Source of the DNA: an uncultured Paraprevotella sp.
GTDB lineage: Bacteria > Bacteroidota > Bacteroidia > Bacteroidales > Bacteroidaceae
Assembly: GCA_944320775.1 (NCBI GenBank)
Contig: CALUIV010000014.1
Span: 1 to 64,000 of the forward strand
Direction: 5' to 3'
DNA length: 64,000 bases
The notes under the pieces were generated by a model that was not told the DNA's origin, did not search any database, and was given only the letters and a program-made list of their open reading frames with translations. Of this stretch, positions 54,561 to 63,548 are shown piece after piece. How positions within the stretch are numbered: the stretch's first letter is position 1; each line of letters begins with the position of its first letter. The position numbers and the translations under genes are program-made.

Positions 54561-55994
54561 ATGGGAGGTTTTTTTGGTACTATTTCCAAGTCAAGTTGTA
54601 TTGCTGATTTATTTTATGGAACAGACTACAACTCACACATGGGAACCCGACGTGGCGGTATGGCCACATACAGCAAGGAGAACGGTTTTATTCGTTCCAT
54701 TCATAATTTGGAAAGTTCTTATTTTCGTACGAAGTTTGAGTCACAGTTGAGCAAATTTACCGGAAACTCTGGAATCGGTGTGATCAGTGATACGGATGCT
54801 CAGCCTTTGATTATTAATTCTCACTTAGGCCGTTTTGCTATTGTAACTGTGGCAAAAGTGAGCAATCTGGATGAACTTGCCAATGAATTGCTGGCTCAGA
54901 ATATGCATTTTGCAGAATTGAGCTCTGGAAAGACAAATCCAACGGAATTGATTGCTTTGTTGATTATACAAGGCCGTACCTTTGTTGAAGGTATCGAGAA
55001 TGTGTTTAAGCATATCAAGGGTTCTTGTTCCATGTTGTTATTGACCGAGGATGGTATCATTGCCGCCCGTGACAGTTGGGGACGTACGCCAATTGTTATT
55101 GGAAAGAAAGAAGGTGCGTATGCGGCTACTACCGAATCGACTTCATTTCCCAATTTAGGATATGAGATTGATTATTTCTTGGGCGCGGGTGAGATTGTCC
55201 GTTTGCATGAGGATGGTATGGAGCAATTGCGGAAACCCAACAAAAAAATGCAGATCTGTTCTTTTCTTTGGGTTTATTATGGTTTTCCAACCTCTTGCTA
55301 CGAAGGACGGAATGTAGAAGAAGTGCGTTTCAGATGTGGATGTAACATGGGTGAGAAAGACCATACACAAGTCGATTGTGTTTGTGGTATTCCTGACTCA
55401 GGAGTTGGGATGGCATTAGGTTATGCCGCAGGTATGAAAGTTCCTTATCAGCGTGCAATTTCCAAATATACTCCGACATGGCCCCGTAGTTTTACACCGA
55501 GCAATCAAGAAATGCGTTCTTTGGTGGCTAAGATGAAATTAATTCCTAATCGTGCTATCTTAAAAGATAAAAAAGTACTTTTCTGCGACGATTCCATCGT
55601 TCGTGGTACACAATTGCGCGATAATGTGCAGGTTTTGTATGAAGATGGTGCGAAGGAAGTGCATATGCGTATTGCTTGTCCTCCGTTGATTTATGGATGT
55701 CCGTTTATCAATTTCACATCTTCCAAAAGTGATATGGAGTTGATTACGCGTCGTATTATCGAGCAGTTTGAAGGTGATGCCAATAAGAATCTTGAGCATT
55801 ATGCTACAACCGATTCTCCGGAATATCAGCGCTTGGTTGAGGAGATTCGTAAACGTTTTAATCTGACATCATTGAAGTTTAATACTTTGGAAAATCTGAT
55901 TGAGTCGATAGGCTTACCAAAATGTCAGGTTTGTACACATTGTTTCGACGGTAGTTCGAAACATACACTTGAGGAATCTGCTTCAGAAGATTAA
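54561..55994 (+). CDS. PurF-like amidophosphoribosyltransferase homolog lacking the catalytic Cys
   Basis: 477 residues. The N-terminal Ntn glutaminase-like domain (about 2-230) starts MGGFFGTI where active PurF has M-C-G; the nucleophile Cys is Gly. Other glutaminase residues remain recognisable (GTRRGG, SWGRTPIVIG). The phosphoribosyltransferase domain has the PRPP loop VLFCDDSIVRGTQ and the pyrophosphate-region KYTPTWPRSF. The C-terminus ends in CQVCTHCF. Close homologs occur across Bacteroidales. It may use free ammonia, or have a purine-independent role; a canonical PurF would have to be encoded elsewhere. Confidence 0.85.
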   Translation: MGGFFGTISKSSCIADLFYGTDYNSHMGTRRGGMATYSKENGFIRSIHNLESSYFRTKFESQLSKFTGNSGIGVISDTDAQPLIINSHLGRFAIVTVAKVSNLDELANELLAQNMHFAELSSGKTNPTELIALLIIQGRTFVEGIENVFKHIKGSCSMLLLTEDGIIAARDSWGRTPIVIGKKEGAYAATTESTSFPNLGYEIDYFLGAGEIVRLHEDGMEQLRKPNKKMQICSFLWVYYGFPTSCYEGRNVEEVRFRCGCNMGEKDHTQVDCVCGIPDSGVGMALGYAAGMKVPYQRAISKYTPTWPRSFTPSNQEMRSLVAKMKLIPNRAILKDKKVLFCDDSIVRGTQLRDNVQVLYEDGAKEVHMRIACPPLIYGCPFINFTSSKSDMELITRRIIEQFEGDANKNLEHYATTDSPEYQRLVEEIRKRFNLTSLKFNTLENLIESIGLPKCQVCTHCFDGSSKHTLEESASED

Positions 55995-56010
55995 CATTGT
56001 GGCTTATAAT

Positions 56011-56050
56011 AAAAAAAGTCGTCATACCTTTAAGGTATGGCGACTTTTTA
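56011..56050. terminator. Bidirectional terminator between purF-like and clpB
   Basis: AGTCGTCATACCTT (56017-56030) pairs with AAGGTATGGCGACT (56032-56045), with an A7 run before and T5 after. Serves the converging genes. Confidence 0.92.
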
Positions 56051-56066
56051 TATAGAGATATTTTAG

Positions 56067-58667
56067 TTAATTTCTGAAAGAAAGTCCTTCTGTCGTTGCA
56101 TCTACGACGATAGGTTTGGTCCGGTCGATGCTTTGCGCCAGCATTGTTTTGGACAGATCGTTCAACAGATATCGTTGGATGGCACGTTTTACAGGACGTG
56201 CACCAAATTCCGGATCGAATCCAGCATTGGCCAGGAAGTCGACTGCAGCGTCGGTGAGTTGTAGTTTTACACCGTTGCCTTCCAGCATTTTCGTGATACT
56301 GTTGATTTGTAATTGAACAACCTGACGGATCTGTTCGTGTGTCAGCGGCAGGAACATGATGGTTTCGTCAATACGGTTCAGAAATTCCGGACGTATTGTT
56401 TTCTTTAGCATGTTCATTACTTCGTTCTTTGTTTCTTCAATCAAAGCTTCGCGTGCTGCAGGACTACTGTTGGCGTTCAGTTTTTCGAACTGCGTCTGAA
56501 TATATCCGCTGCCCAGATTGCTGGTCATGATGATGATGGTGTTCTTAAAGTTTACTACACGTCCCTTATTATCGGTCAGACGTCCATCGTCAAGAACCTG
56601 CAAGAGGATATTGAATACATCCGGATGTGCCTTTTCGATCTCATCAAAGAGCACAACGGAATAAGGTTTGCGTCGTACTGCTTCTGTAAGTTGTCCGCCC
56701 TCATCATATCCGACGTATCCCGGAGGTGCTCCGATGAGTCGGCTGACGCTGAATTTTTCCTGATATTCAGACATATCAATACGTGTCATCAGAGTTTCAT
56801 CATCGAACAAGTATTCTGCCAGGGCTTTAGCTAATTCTGTCTTTCCGACTCCGGTTGTACCGAGGAAGATGAATGAACCGATCGGTCGTTTCGGGTCTTG
56901 AAGTCCGGCACGGCTTCGGCGCACAGCATCACTTACGGCTTGAATCGCTTCGTCTTGCCCGATAACCCGTTTATGGAGTTCTTCTTCCAGATGGAGTAGC
57001 TTTTCGCGTTCGCTTTGCAGCATTTTGCTTACAGGAATTCCCGTCCATCTGCTGACTACATCTGCAATGTCTTCAGCGGTGACTTCTTCCTTAATCATGG
57101 CTTCGCCACCCTGAGTCTGCTTCAGTTGTTCCTGAATACGTCCGATTTCGTCTTCCAATGACTTCAGTTTTCCATATCTGATTTCTGCTACTTTGCCATA
57201 GTCACCTTCGCGTTCAGCACGTTCAGCTTCAAATTTCAGCTGTTCCATTTGCTGTTTGTTTTGCTGAATTTTATTGACCAGACCGCGTTCAGCTTCCCAT
57301 TTGGCTTTATAATTGCTTTCTTGTTCTTTCAACTCTGCAATTTCTTTGTTCAGCTGTTCCAGTTTTTGCTGGTCGTTTTCGCGCTTGATGGCCTCCCGTT
57401 CGATTTCCAACTGTTTGAGTCTTCGTTCGATTTCATCGAGATCTTCCGGTACGGAATCACGTTCCATACGCAGTTTGGCTGCAGCTTCGTCCATCAGGTC
57501 GATTGCCTTGTCGGGCAGGAACCGGTCGGTGATGTATCGGTTTGAAAGTTCTACAGCGGCAATGATGGCATCATCCTGGATTCTCACTTTATGATGATTT
57601 TCGTAACGTTCTTTCAGTCCACGCAGGATAGAGATGCTGCTCAGCGTGTCGGGTTCGTTGACCATTACCGTCTGGAAACGCCGTTCAAGTGCTTTGTCCT
57701 TTTCGAAATATTTCTGATACTCGTCCAGTGTCGTTGCACCGATGCTTCGTAATTCGCCACGAGCCAATGCCGGTTTCAAGATGTTTGCTGCATCCATAGC
57801 ACCTTCGCCTTTTCCGGCTCCGACCAACGTGTGGATCTCATCAATAAAGAGAATGATTTGACCTTCGCTTTTGGTTACCTCATTGATTACGGATTTCAAA
57901 CGCTCTTCGAATTCTCCTTTATATTTGGCTCCTGCGATCAAAGCACCCATATCCAGTGAATAGAGTTGCTTGTTTTTCAGATTTTCCGGAACATCCCCCC
58001 GAAGGATACGATGAGCCAAACCTTCGACAATCGCCGTTTTTCCGGTTCCCGGTTCACCAATCAGTATCGGGTTGTTCTTTGTTCTACGACTCAGAATCTG
58101 AAGTACTCTTCGGATTTCCTCATCACGTCCGATTACCGGGTCAAGCCGGCCGCTCCGCGCTTCTTCGATCAGATTTTTTGCATATTTGCTTAATGCCTGA
58201 TAAGTATCTTCACTAGAGGCAGAAGTCACTTTCTGACCTTTACGGAGTTCCTGGATGGCTGCCGAAAGTTCTTTTTCGGTCATGCCGGCATCTTTCAGTA
58301 TTTTACTTACATTACTGTTTACTTTGAGTAGTGCAAGCAATATCGGTTCTATGGAAACGAATTCGTCACCATTTTTCTTGGCTTCATCCTGTGCACGGGT
58401 TAAAACCTCGTTTGTTTCGCGGCTCAGGTAAGGTTCACCTCCCTGGACGCGGGGGCGTGATGCGATCTGACTTTCAAGGACCTGTTCTACCTGACGTTGG
58501 TTGATACCAAGTTTTTGGAAAAGGAAGTTGGTCACATTTTCACCCACTTTCAGGATTCCTGCCAATAGATGTTCAGGTTCGATGGCTTGCTGTCCGCGTG
58601 CTTGAACCAGATTCACCGCTTCTTGTACAGCCTCTTGAGCCTTAATTGTAAATTTGTCAAAATTCAT
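56067..58667 (-). CDS. clpB: Disaggregase chaperone ClpB
   Basis: 866 residues, full length: N-domain (1-150), first AAA+ (Walker [10 protein letters not shown]), the long coiled-coil M domain (about 400-530) that marks ClpB, second AAA+ (GTTGVGKTE) and the C-terminal small domain. With DnaK it rescues aggregated proteins under heat stress. The start has one of the few strong Shine-Dalgarno sequences in the window (AAGGAGAA, 7 nt before the ATG on the minus strand). An inverted repeat upstream may control heat induction. Confidence 0.98.
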   Translation of the reverse strand: MNFDKFTIKAQEAVQEAVNLVQARGQQAIEPEHLLAGILKVGENVTNFLFQKLGINQRQVEQVLESQIASRPRVQGGEPYLSRETNEVLTRAQDEAKKNGDEFVSIEPILLALLKVNSNVSKILKDAGMTEKELSAAIQELRKGQKVTSASSEDTYQALSKYAKNLIEEARSGRLDPVIGRDEEIRRVLQILSRRTKNNPILIGEPGTGKTAIVEGLAHRILRGDVPENLKNKQLYSLDMGALIAGAKYKGEFEERLKSVINEVTKSEGQIILFIDEIHTLVGAGKGEGAMDAANILKPALARGELRSIGATTLDEYQKYFEKDKALERRFQTVMVNEPDTLSSISILRGLKERYENHHKVRIQDDAIIAAVELSNRYITDRFLPDKAIDLMDEAAAKLRMERDSVPEDLDEIERRLKQLEIEREAIKRENDQQKLEQLNKEIAELKEQESNYKAKWEAERGLVNKIQQNKQQMEQLKFEAERAEREGDYGKVAEIRYGKLKSLEDEIGRIQEQLKQTQGGEAMIKEEVTAEDIADVVSRWTGIPVSKMLQSEREKLLHLEEELHKRVIGQDEAIQAVSDAVRRSRAGLQDPKRPIGSFIFLGTTGVGKTELAKALAEYLFDDETLMTRIDMSEYQEKFSVSRLIGAPPGYVGYDEGGQLTEAVRRKPYSVVLFDEIEKAHPDVFNILLQVLDDGRLTDNKGRVVNFKNTIIIMTSNLGSGYIQTQFEKLNANSSPAAREALIEETKNEVMNMLKKTIRPEFLNRIDETIMFLPLTHEQIRQVVQLQINSITKMLEGNGVKLQLTDAAVDFLANAGFDPEFGARPVKRAIQRYLLNDLSKTMLAQSIDRTKPIVVDATTEGLSFRN

Positions 58668-58995
58668 GGCAATTCTCCTTTCTTTGTTTTCTGTTATCTT
58701 GTTTATTTGTAATCGGGTCGGTTTTGTTTTTTCGACCCGACAACTCTTTTACTTCAAACAATTTGCCTATTTGCCTGATTCTGACAAATTGTCATTAAAA
58801 AGGAATTTTTGACAGATTGTTCCTGCCTTTCTCTTCTATATTGTCTGCTTTTCTGATTTCTGGATCTCGTTTTGTATTGGAATCTCCTTCTCTTTTATAA
58901 ATAGAGTAGGGTTAACTTCAGGAATTTATTTTCTTCTATGTTTGATATATTATAGGGTTTTCACTAATTTTGTTGTGTCGCTTAAAACATGAACA
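58668..58995. promoter_or_regulatory. Divergent control region of clpB and the kinase-like gene
   Basis: 328 nt. It holds the palindrome TGACAAATTGTCA (58782-58794), a partial copy TGACAGATTGT (58810-58820) starting 28 nt later, and the rightward -7 box TAATTTTG (58965-58972). No gene is seen. Confidence 0.55.
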
Positions 58996-60504
58996 ATGAT
59001 GAAAAAAGGAATATTTATTGCGTTATTAGTATCTCTTTGCTGTTCAGGAACCATGGTTGGACAAAATTCCGGTAAAGTGCAGATGAAGGAAGCCCGTGAG
59101 AATTTGGATAAGGAGGAATATGTACGGGCCCGTTATCTGTTTATTCAGGCTTATCAGTCTTTGGTCCGGGAGCAGAATCTGCAGGAAGCAGTTGCGTGTG
59201 GAGTACAAGGGGCAGCTCTTTATACTCGGGAGAATCTTTATAACGAAGCTTTTGATTTGTTACGCCGCGTGGAGCAGTCCGTATTGTCGGGGGCGCAGTC
59301 AGAGGCGAGCCGGATCAACGCGTTGCGTTATCCTATAACGAAAGAAAGGATGCGCATGTATGTGCAAATGAAACGAGCTCCCAAAGCAAAAGAACAACTA
59401 GACCGTTTGGAAGAATTGGCTGATGCTGCTAAAAATGATTCTTTGGAGAGCGACTTGCTTTATACGAAAGCTATTTATTATTATACATTTGGCAACATTG
59501 CCCAAGGAGATGCTGCATTGCGTTCCTTGATAGCCCAATACAGTGGTCTGAAAAATTATAATCAGGTAAAAACATGTTATCTGGCTTTGATAGATGTCGG
59601 GCGGAAGGCAAACAGTGCCCGTATGGTTTCCCGTGCTTATGACAGTTTTATCAGTTGGAATGATTCTATTCAGGCTTTGTCTGCTCAGGCCAAATATAAT
59701 GAATTGGACAATCGTTATCAGCAGTGCCTGAAAACGATTGAAGAGAAAGATGGTTCTTTAACTACGAAACAGTATATTATAGTTGGCTTGGGCATTTTGT
59801 CGGCTGTGTTGGCTGTTGTCCTGGTGTTGGGAGCTTTGTTGCTGTTCCGTTTTATTTTATTGACGCGGAAGCAGAAGAAGGAGAATGTTGCCTTGGATGA
59901 GCGCAATCGCCTTAAAACACAGTTTGTCCGTAATATTACAGCACAGATGCAACCGGCTTTACAGCATCTTGATTCCGGTCAGCCTGCGGTTAAAGCGATG
60001 ACCCAGTATTTGCAGCATATTCAAGAGTTGGCCGATTTGGAAGACAGTTTGAAGGAACCCGATGAAATGCAGGAACGGAATATATCGGTATTCTGTGAGC
60101 GGCTGATGGATCAGATTCGTCCGTATGTTCAGTCTGAAGTTTCTTTGGTGGTACATGCTCCCAAGTTGAGTGTTTCCATTAACGAAGAACATTTGGAACG
60201 TTTGTTAGGACATTTGTTGCGCAATGCAGCTTTGCATACACCGGCTGGTGGTAAGATAACATTGGAATTCCGTAAACGTGGGGCGCATGTTCATCAATTT
60301 CTGGTGACTGATACCGGAGCTGGTATTCCAGAAGAAAAACGGGCCAAACTATTTCTTCCTTTTACCGAAGTAAAAGACCTAATGCGCGGAGACGGTCTCG
60401 GGTTGCCGATTTGTGCGCTTTTGGCTCAGAAAATGAATGGGGCGTTGGCTTTGGATTCAGAATATGTTAAAGGAGCACGTTTTGTGGTCGATTTACATGT
60501 CTGA
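58996..60504 (+). CDS. TPR-linked histidine-kinase-like protein without phospho-acceptor His
   Basis: 502 residues. Signal peptide (to about 22), a periplasmic TPR-like helical domain (about 25-250), one transmembrane helix (about 260-288), then a cytoplasmic kinase core. The dimerisation helix reads FVRNITAQMQPAL where active kinases have N-x-S-H-E; the His is Ala316. The HATPase domain is complete: N box LLRNAALH, G1 DTGAGIP, G2 GDGLGLPIC. It probably binds ATP but cannot autophosphorylate at the usual place. No response regulator lies nearby. Perhaps a pseudokinase regulating a partner kinase. Confidence 0.85.
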   Translation: MMKKGIFIALLVSLCCSGTMVGQNSGKVQMKEARENLDKEEYVRARYLFIQAYQSLVREQNLQEAVACGVQGAALYTRENLYNEAFDLLRRVEQSVLSGAQSEASRINALRYPITKERMRMYVQMKRAPKAKEQLDRLEELADAAKNDSLESDLLYTKAIYYYTFGNIAQGDAALRSLIAQYSGLKNYNQVKTCYLALIDVGRKANSARMVSRAYDSFISWNDSIQALSAQAKYNELDNRYQQCLKTIEEKDGSLTTKQYIIVGLGILSAVLAVVLVLGALLLFRFILLTRKQKKENVALDERNRLKTQFVRNITAQMQPALQHLDSGQPAVKAMTQYLQHIQELADLEDSLKEPDEMQERNISVFCERLMDQIRPYVQSEVSLVVHAPKLSVSINEEHLERLLGHLLRNAALHTPAGGKITLEFRKRGAHVHQFLVTDTGAGIPEEKRAKLFLPFTEVKDLMRGDGLGLPICALLAQKMNGALALDSEYVKGARFVVDLHV

Positions 60505-61088
60505 TCAGTGGGGAACATCTGTATAAATATCATTTTGTCAATTTGATATTTTAGCCTTGTGATACTGTTGAATTTGCGTCCGGAAATCGGAATGTTTGAA
60601 AATTCTGCAGTATTACAAGGCTTTTTTAATATTATTATATTGATACACAGTTTGTTTTGATGGTTTTATTTCATCTTGTTTTGCTACTTTCTAGCTAAAA
60701 AATACCGTTATATTATCAGAGAAAACTGAATTCCCCATCTCCAATGGACGACTTCACCGACTCGATTTTCTCAGTTGGTGATCATTTTTGTTACTGATTA
60801 TATAGAATTAGAGTGGAAAAAGTTGCATATTTATGTCATAAGCAAAAGAAAAACGCCTGTTTTTGTTGCATAATTATGCATTTTTGTTTCTAGAACACCT
60901 AAATGTCGTATAAGGCTGTTTTCTGCATTTTTCTGTTTTAACAACCTTTTGTTTGGTTTTGTCATATATTTATGTGATTTTGTCAATAGTTGAATCAAAA
61001 TTTGTTTTTGTATTTGGCCTTTGCAACTTGGTTGCAGAAAAATAGGTTTATTTTTGCCAAAGAATACAGATAAAAACAGAATGTGATT
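60505..61088. other. Intergenic region with a long hairpin
   Basis: No gene is seen. It contains the hairpin at 60553-60627. The remaining AT-rich sequence ends in a -7-like TATTTTTG about 40 nt before the P-type ATPase start. Confidence 0.5.
60553..60627 (+). terminator. Long-stem hairpin terminator with 40-nt loop
   Basis: AGCCTTGTGATACTG (60553-60567) pairs with CAGTATTACAAGGCT (60608-60622) with one GU pair. The loop contains further pairing (GAATTT with AAATTC, TCCG with CGGA). A T6 run follows. It acts as a terminator for the kinase-like gene but is unusually long. Confidence 0.7.
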
Positions 61089-63095
61089 ATGCGAACGGAT
61101 TCCATTTTGAGACCATCTGATGAACAAGAATTAAAAGATGGTCATTGTAAGAAAGGTACGCCACATGTTTGTGGCTGTTGTCATAGCTCAGTTGCAGATG
61201 AACATCATCATGGAAATCAAAATCTGATAGCCCCTTTGTGTTCATTGATTTTGTTTGTTTGTGGGATGATATTGACTTATCTTGAAACATCTTGGTTTCA
61301 AATACCAATTGTTCGGTTAGGATGGTATCTGGTCGCTTTTGTGCCGGTTGGTCTGCCTGTGTTCCATGAAGCATGGGAGGCGTTTCAGAAAAAAGATTTT
61401 TTTAATGAATTTTCCTTGATGTTACTGGCATCAATCGGAGCATTTTGTATCGGAGAGTATCCTGAAGCCGTGGCTGTTATGTTGTTTTATACGATTGGTG
61501 AGTTATTCCAGCATCGCGCTGTCGACCGTGCAAAACGTGATATTAGCAATTTGTTGGATGTTCGTCCCGAAACAGTTCGGGTTTTCCGCAATGGTGAGTA
61601 TATCGTCATGGCTCCGGAACAGGTTTCTGCAAATGAACTGATTGAAGTACTTCCCGGAGGGCGTGTTCCTCTTGATGGCGTGCTGACGGAAGATGAGGCC
61701 GTGTTCGATACATCGGCTCTGACCGGTGAGAGTCTGCCTCGAACTGTCAATAAGGATAGCGAGGTGCTGGCCGGTATGATAGTATTGGGACAAACAGTCC
61801 ATCTGCGTGTGAGCCGTTTGTATCATCAAAGTGCTTTGGCTCGTATCTTAGTTTTAGTTCAGGATGCATCGGAGCGTAAGGCGCCTGCTGAGTTGTTTAT
61901 CCGGCGTTTTGCACGGGTATATACACCTATTGTTACTTTGCTTGCTGTTTTGCTGGTTCTTGTTCCGGCTTTTGTCGGGATGTTATGGCCTTCATTTCAT
62001 TATGTGTTTTCCGAATGGTTATACCGGGGATTGGTTTTTCTGGTTATATCCTGTCCTTGTGCTTTGGTTGTCAGTGTACCGCTAAGTTATTTTGCCGGTA
62101 TTGGCAAAGCCTCACGTTTAGGAATTTTATTCAAGGGAGGTAATTTTCTTGATGCGATTACTCAAGTCGATTCCATTGCTTTTGATAAAACCGGTACTTT
62201 GACGACCGGACATTTTGAGGTAACTGAGATTTATGCTGGGGATATGGAAGAATCAGATTTGCTTCGGATCGTATCTTCAGTTGAACAGGGGAGCACACAT
62301 CCAATTGCGACGGCTATTGTAACTTCTGCTCGTCGACAGGGGATTATTCCAGATCAGGCAGCATGTACCATTCGGGAACATTCCGGTTATGGACTTGAAG
62401 CAGTTATGGATGGTCGTCAAGTGCTTGTCGGTCAGGTGCGTTTCCTGGAGCGGTGGCATATTCCTGTTCCTGAAAAATGGAAACATGTAGCACAAACCGT
62501 GGTTGTTTGTGCAGTCAATGGAAAATTTGTCGGTGCTTTGATATTGTCGGATACTTTGAAAGAAGATGCTTTTGTTGCCATAAAAAGATTAAAAGCCTTG
62601 GGTATTCGTGATTTAGCTATTTTGTCGGGCGACCGTCAGGAATTAGTGACACAATATGCAGACCGTTTGGGGATTCATGATGCTTATGGTAACCTTTTAC
62701 CCGAAGATAAAGCCCGATATATAGAACGTCAGTCGTCTGTTGCGGGAAAAAATATGGCTTTTGTCGGTGACGGTTTAAATGATGCTCCAGTTTTGGCTTT
62801 GAGTCATGTTGGAATCGTCATGGGTGGTTTGGGGTCTGATGCTGCTATTGAAAGTGCAGATGTCGTCATACAGACTGACCAGCCTTCCAAAGTGGCCACT
62901 GCTATTCGTGTAGGACGATATACCCGTAAGATTGTCCGTCAGAATATTGGAGGAGCAATCGGAGTCAAAGTATTGGTCTTGTTGGCCGGTGCACTAGGAT
63001 ATGCATCTCTTTGGGGTGCAGTTTTTGCAGATGTAGGGGTCGCTTTGTTGGCAGTATTAAATGCAATGCGTATCTTCGGAAAGAAATTAGATTGA
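61089..63095 (+). CDS. P1B-type heavy-metal ATPase (Zn/Cd/Pb exporter type)
   Basis: 668 residues from ATG 61089. An N-terminal Cys/His-rich segment (HCKKGTPHVCGCCHSS, then HHHGN) replaces the HMA domain as a metal-binding tail. Transmembrane helices, the TGES actuator motif, the CPC ion site (ISCPCALVVSVPLS), the phosphorylation site DKTGTLT, SSVEQGSTHP and GDGLNDAP are all present. CPC with this tail points to Zn2+/Cd2+/Pb2+ export rather than copper. The Fur-family gene begins 9 nt downstream, so metal control is likely. Confidence 0.93.
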   Translation: MRTDSILRPSDEQELKDGHCKKGTPHVCGCCHSSVADEHHHGNQNLIAPLCSLILFVCGMILTYLETSWFQIPIVRLGWYLVAFVPVGLPVFHEAWEAFQKKDFFNEFSLMLLASIGAFCIGEYPEAVAVMLFYTIGELFQHRAVDRAKRDISNLLDVRPETVRVFRNGEYIVMAPEQVSANELIEVLPGGRVPLDGVLTEDEAVFDTSALTGESLPRTVNKDSEVLAGMIVLGQTVHLRVSRLYHQSALARILVLVQDASERKAPAELFIRRFARVYTPIVTLLAVLLVLVPAFVGMLWPSFHYVFSEWLYRGLVFLVISCPCALVVSVPLSYFAGIGKASRLGILFKGGNFLDAITQVDSIAFDKTGTLTTGHFEVTEIYAGDMEESDLLRIVSSVEQGSTHPIATAIVTSARRQGIIPDQAACTIREHSGYGLEAVMDGRQVLVGQVRFLERWHIPVPEKWKHVAQTVVVCAVNGKFVGALILSDTLKEDAFVAIKRLKALGIRDLAILSGDRQELVTQYADRLGIHDAYGNLLPEDKARYIERQSSVAGKNMAFVGDGLNDAPVLALSHVGIVMGGLGSDAAIESADVVIQTDQPSKVATAIRVGRYTRKIVRQNIGGAIGVKVLVLLAGALGYASLWGAVFADVGVALLAVLNAMRIFGKKLD

Positions 63096-63104
63096 TCAAG
63101 CGCT

Positions 63105-63548
63105 ATGGAAACGGAAAAAGATAATTTGATTCTGATACGCAAAGGTGTGAAGCCGACTGCTAATCGGATATTGGTTCTTCGGGCACTTCTTTCTGCGGCC
63201 CGACCGGTTTCTTTGTCTGAACTGGAAGATATGTTGCTCACAATGGACCGGTCGAGCATATTTCGAGTGCTAAATTGTTTTTTGGCACACCACGTCACGC
63301 ATGCTCTTGAAGATGGAAGTGGCATTATGAAATTTGAAGTATGTACAGGAGAATGGGCATGTTCTGTTGACGACATGCATACTCATTTTTATTGTGAAAT
63401 ATGTCAGCAGACCTTTTGTTTCAAAGAGATACATGTGCCATTAATCACCTTACCCGAAGGTTTCGTCCTAAATTCAATTAATTACATGGTAAAAGGTATA
63501 TGTCCCGAATGTGCCCGTAAGCTTGCTGTCCGCCGGCATGAGATTTAA
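63105..63548 (+). CDS. Fur-family metalloregulator
   Basis: 147 residues: winged-helix N-terminal domain (about 12-85: GVKPTANRILVLRALLS, MDRSSIFRVLNCF) and a C-terminal metal domain with THFYCEICQQTFCF and ICPECARK, the paired C-x2-C structural zinc motifs. It resembles Zur/PerR-like proteins; the His cluster MHTHFY supports a regulatory metal site. Cotranscribed with the P-type ATPase, it probably represses it until Zn or another metal is bound or released. No operator was recognised. The stop overlaps the converging gene by 4 nt. Confidence 0.9.
   Translation: METEKDNLILIRKGVKPTANRILVLRALLSAARPVSLSELEDMLLTMDRSSIFRVLNCFLAHHVTHALEDGSGIMKFEVCTGEWACSVDDMHTHFYCEICQQTFCFKEIHVPLITLPEGFVLNSINYMVKGICPECARKLAVRRHEI

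Noticed and set aside
60831-61127. 98-codon frame on the minus strand in the 60.5-61.1 kb gap
   Set aside because: Low-complexity AT-rich sequence overlapping the start and promoter of the P-type ATPase; no coding signature.
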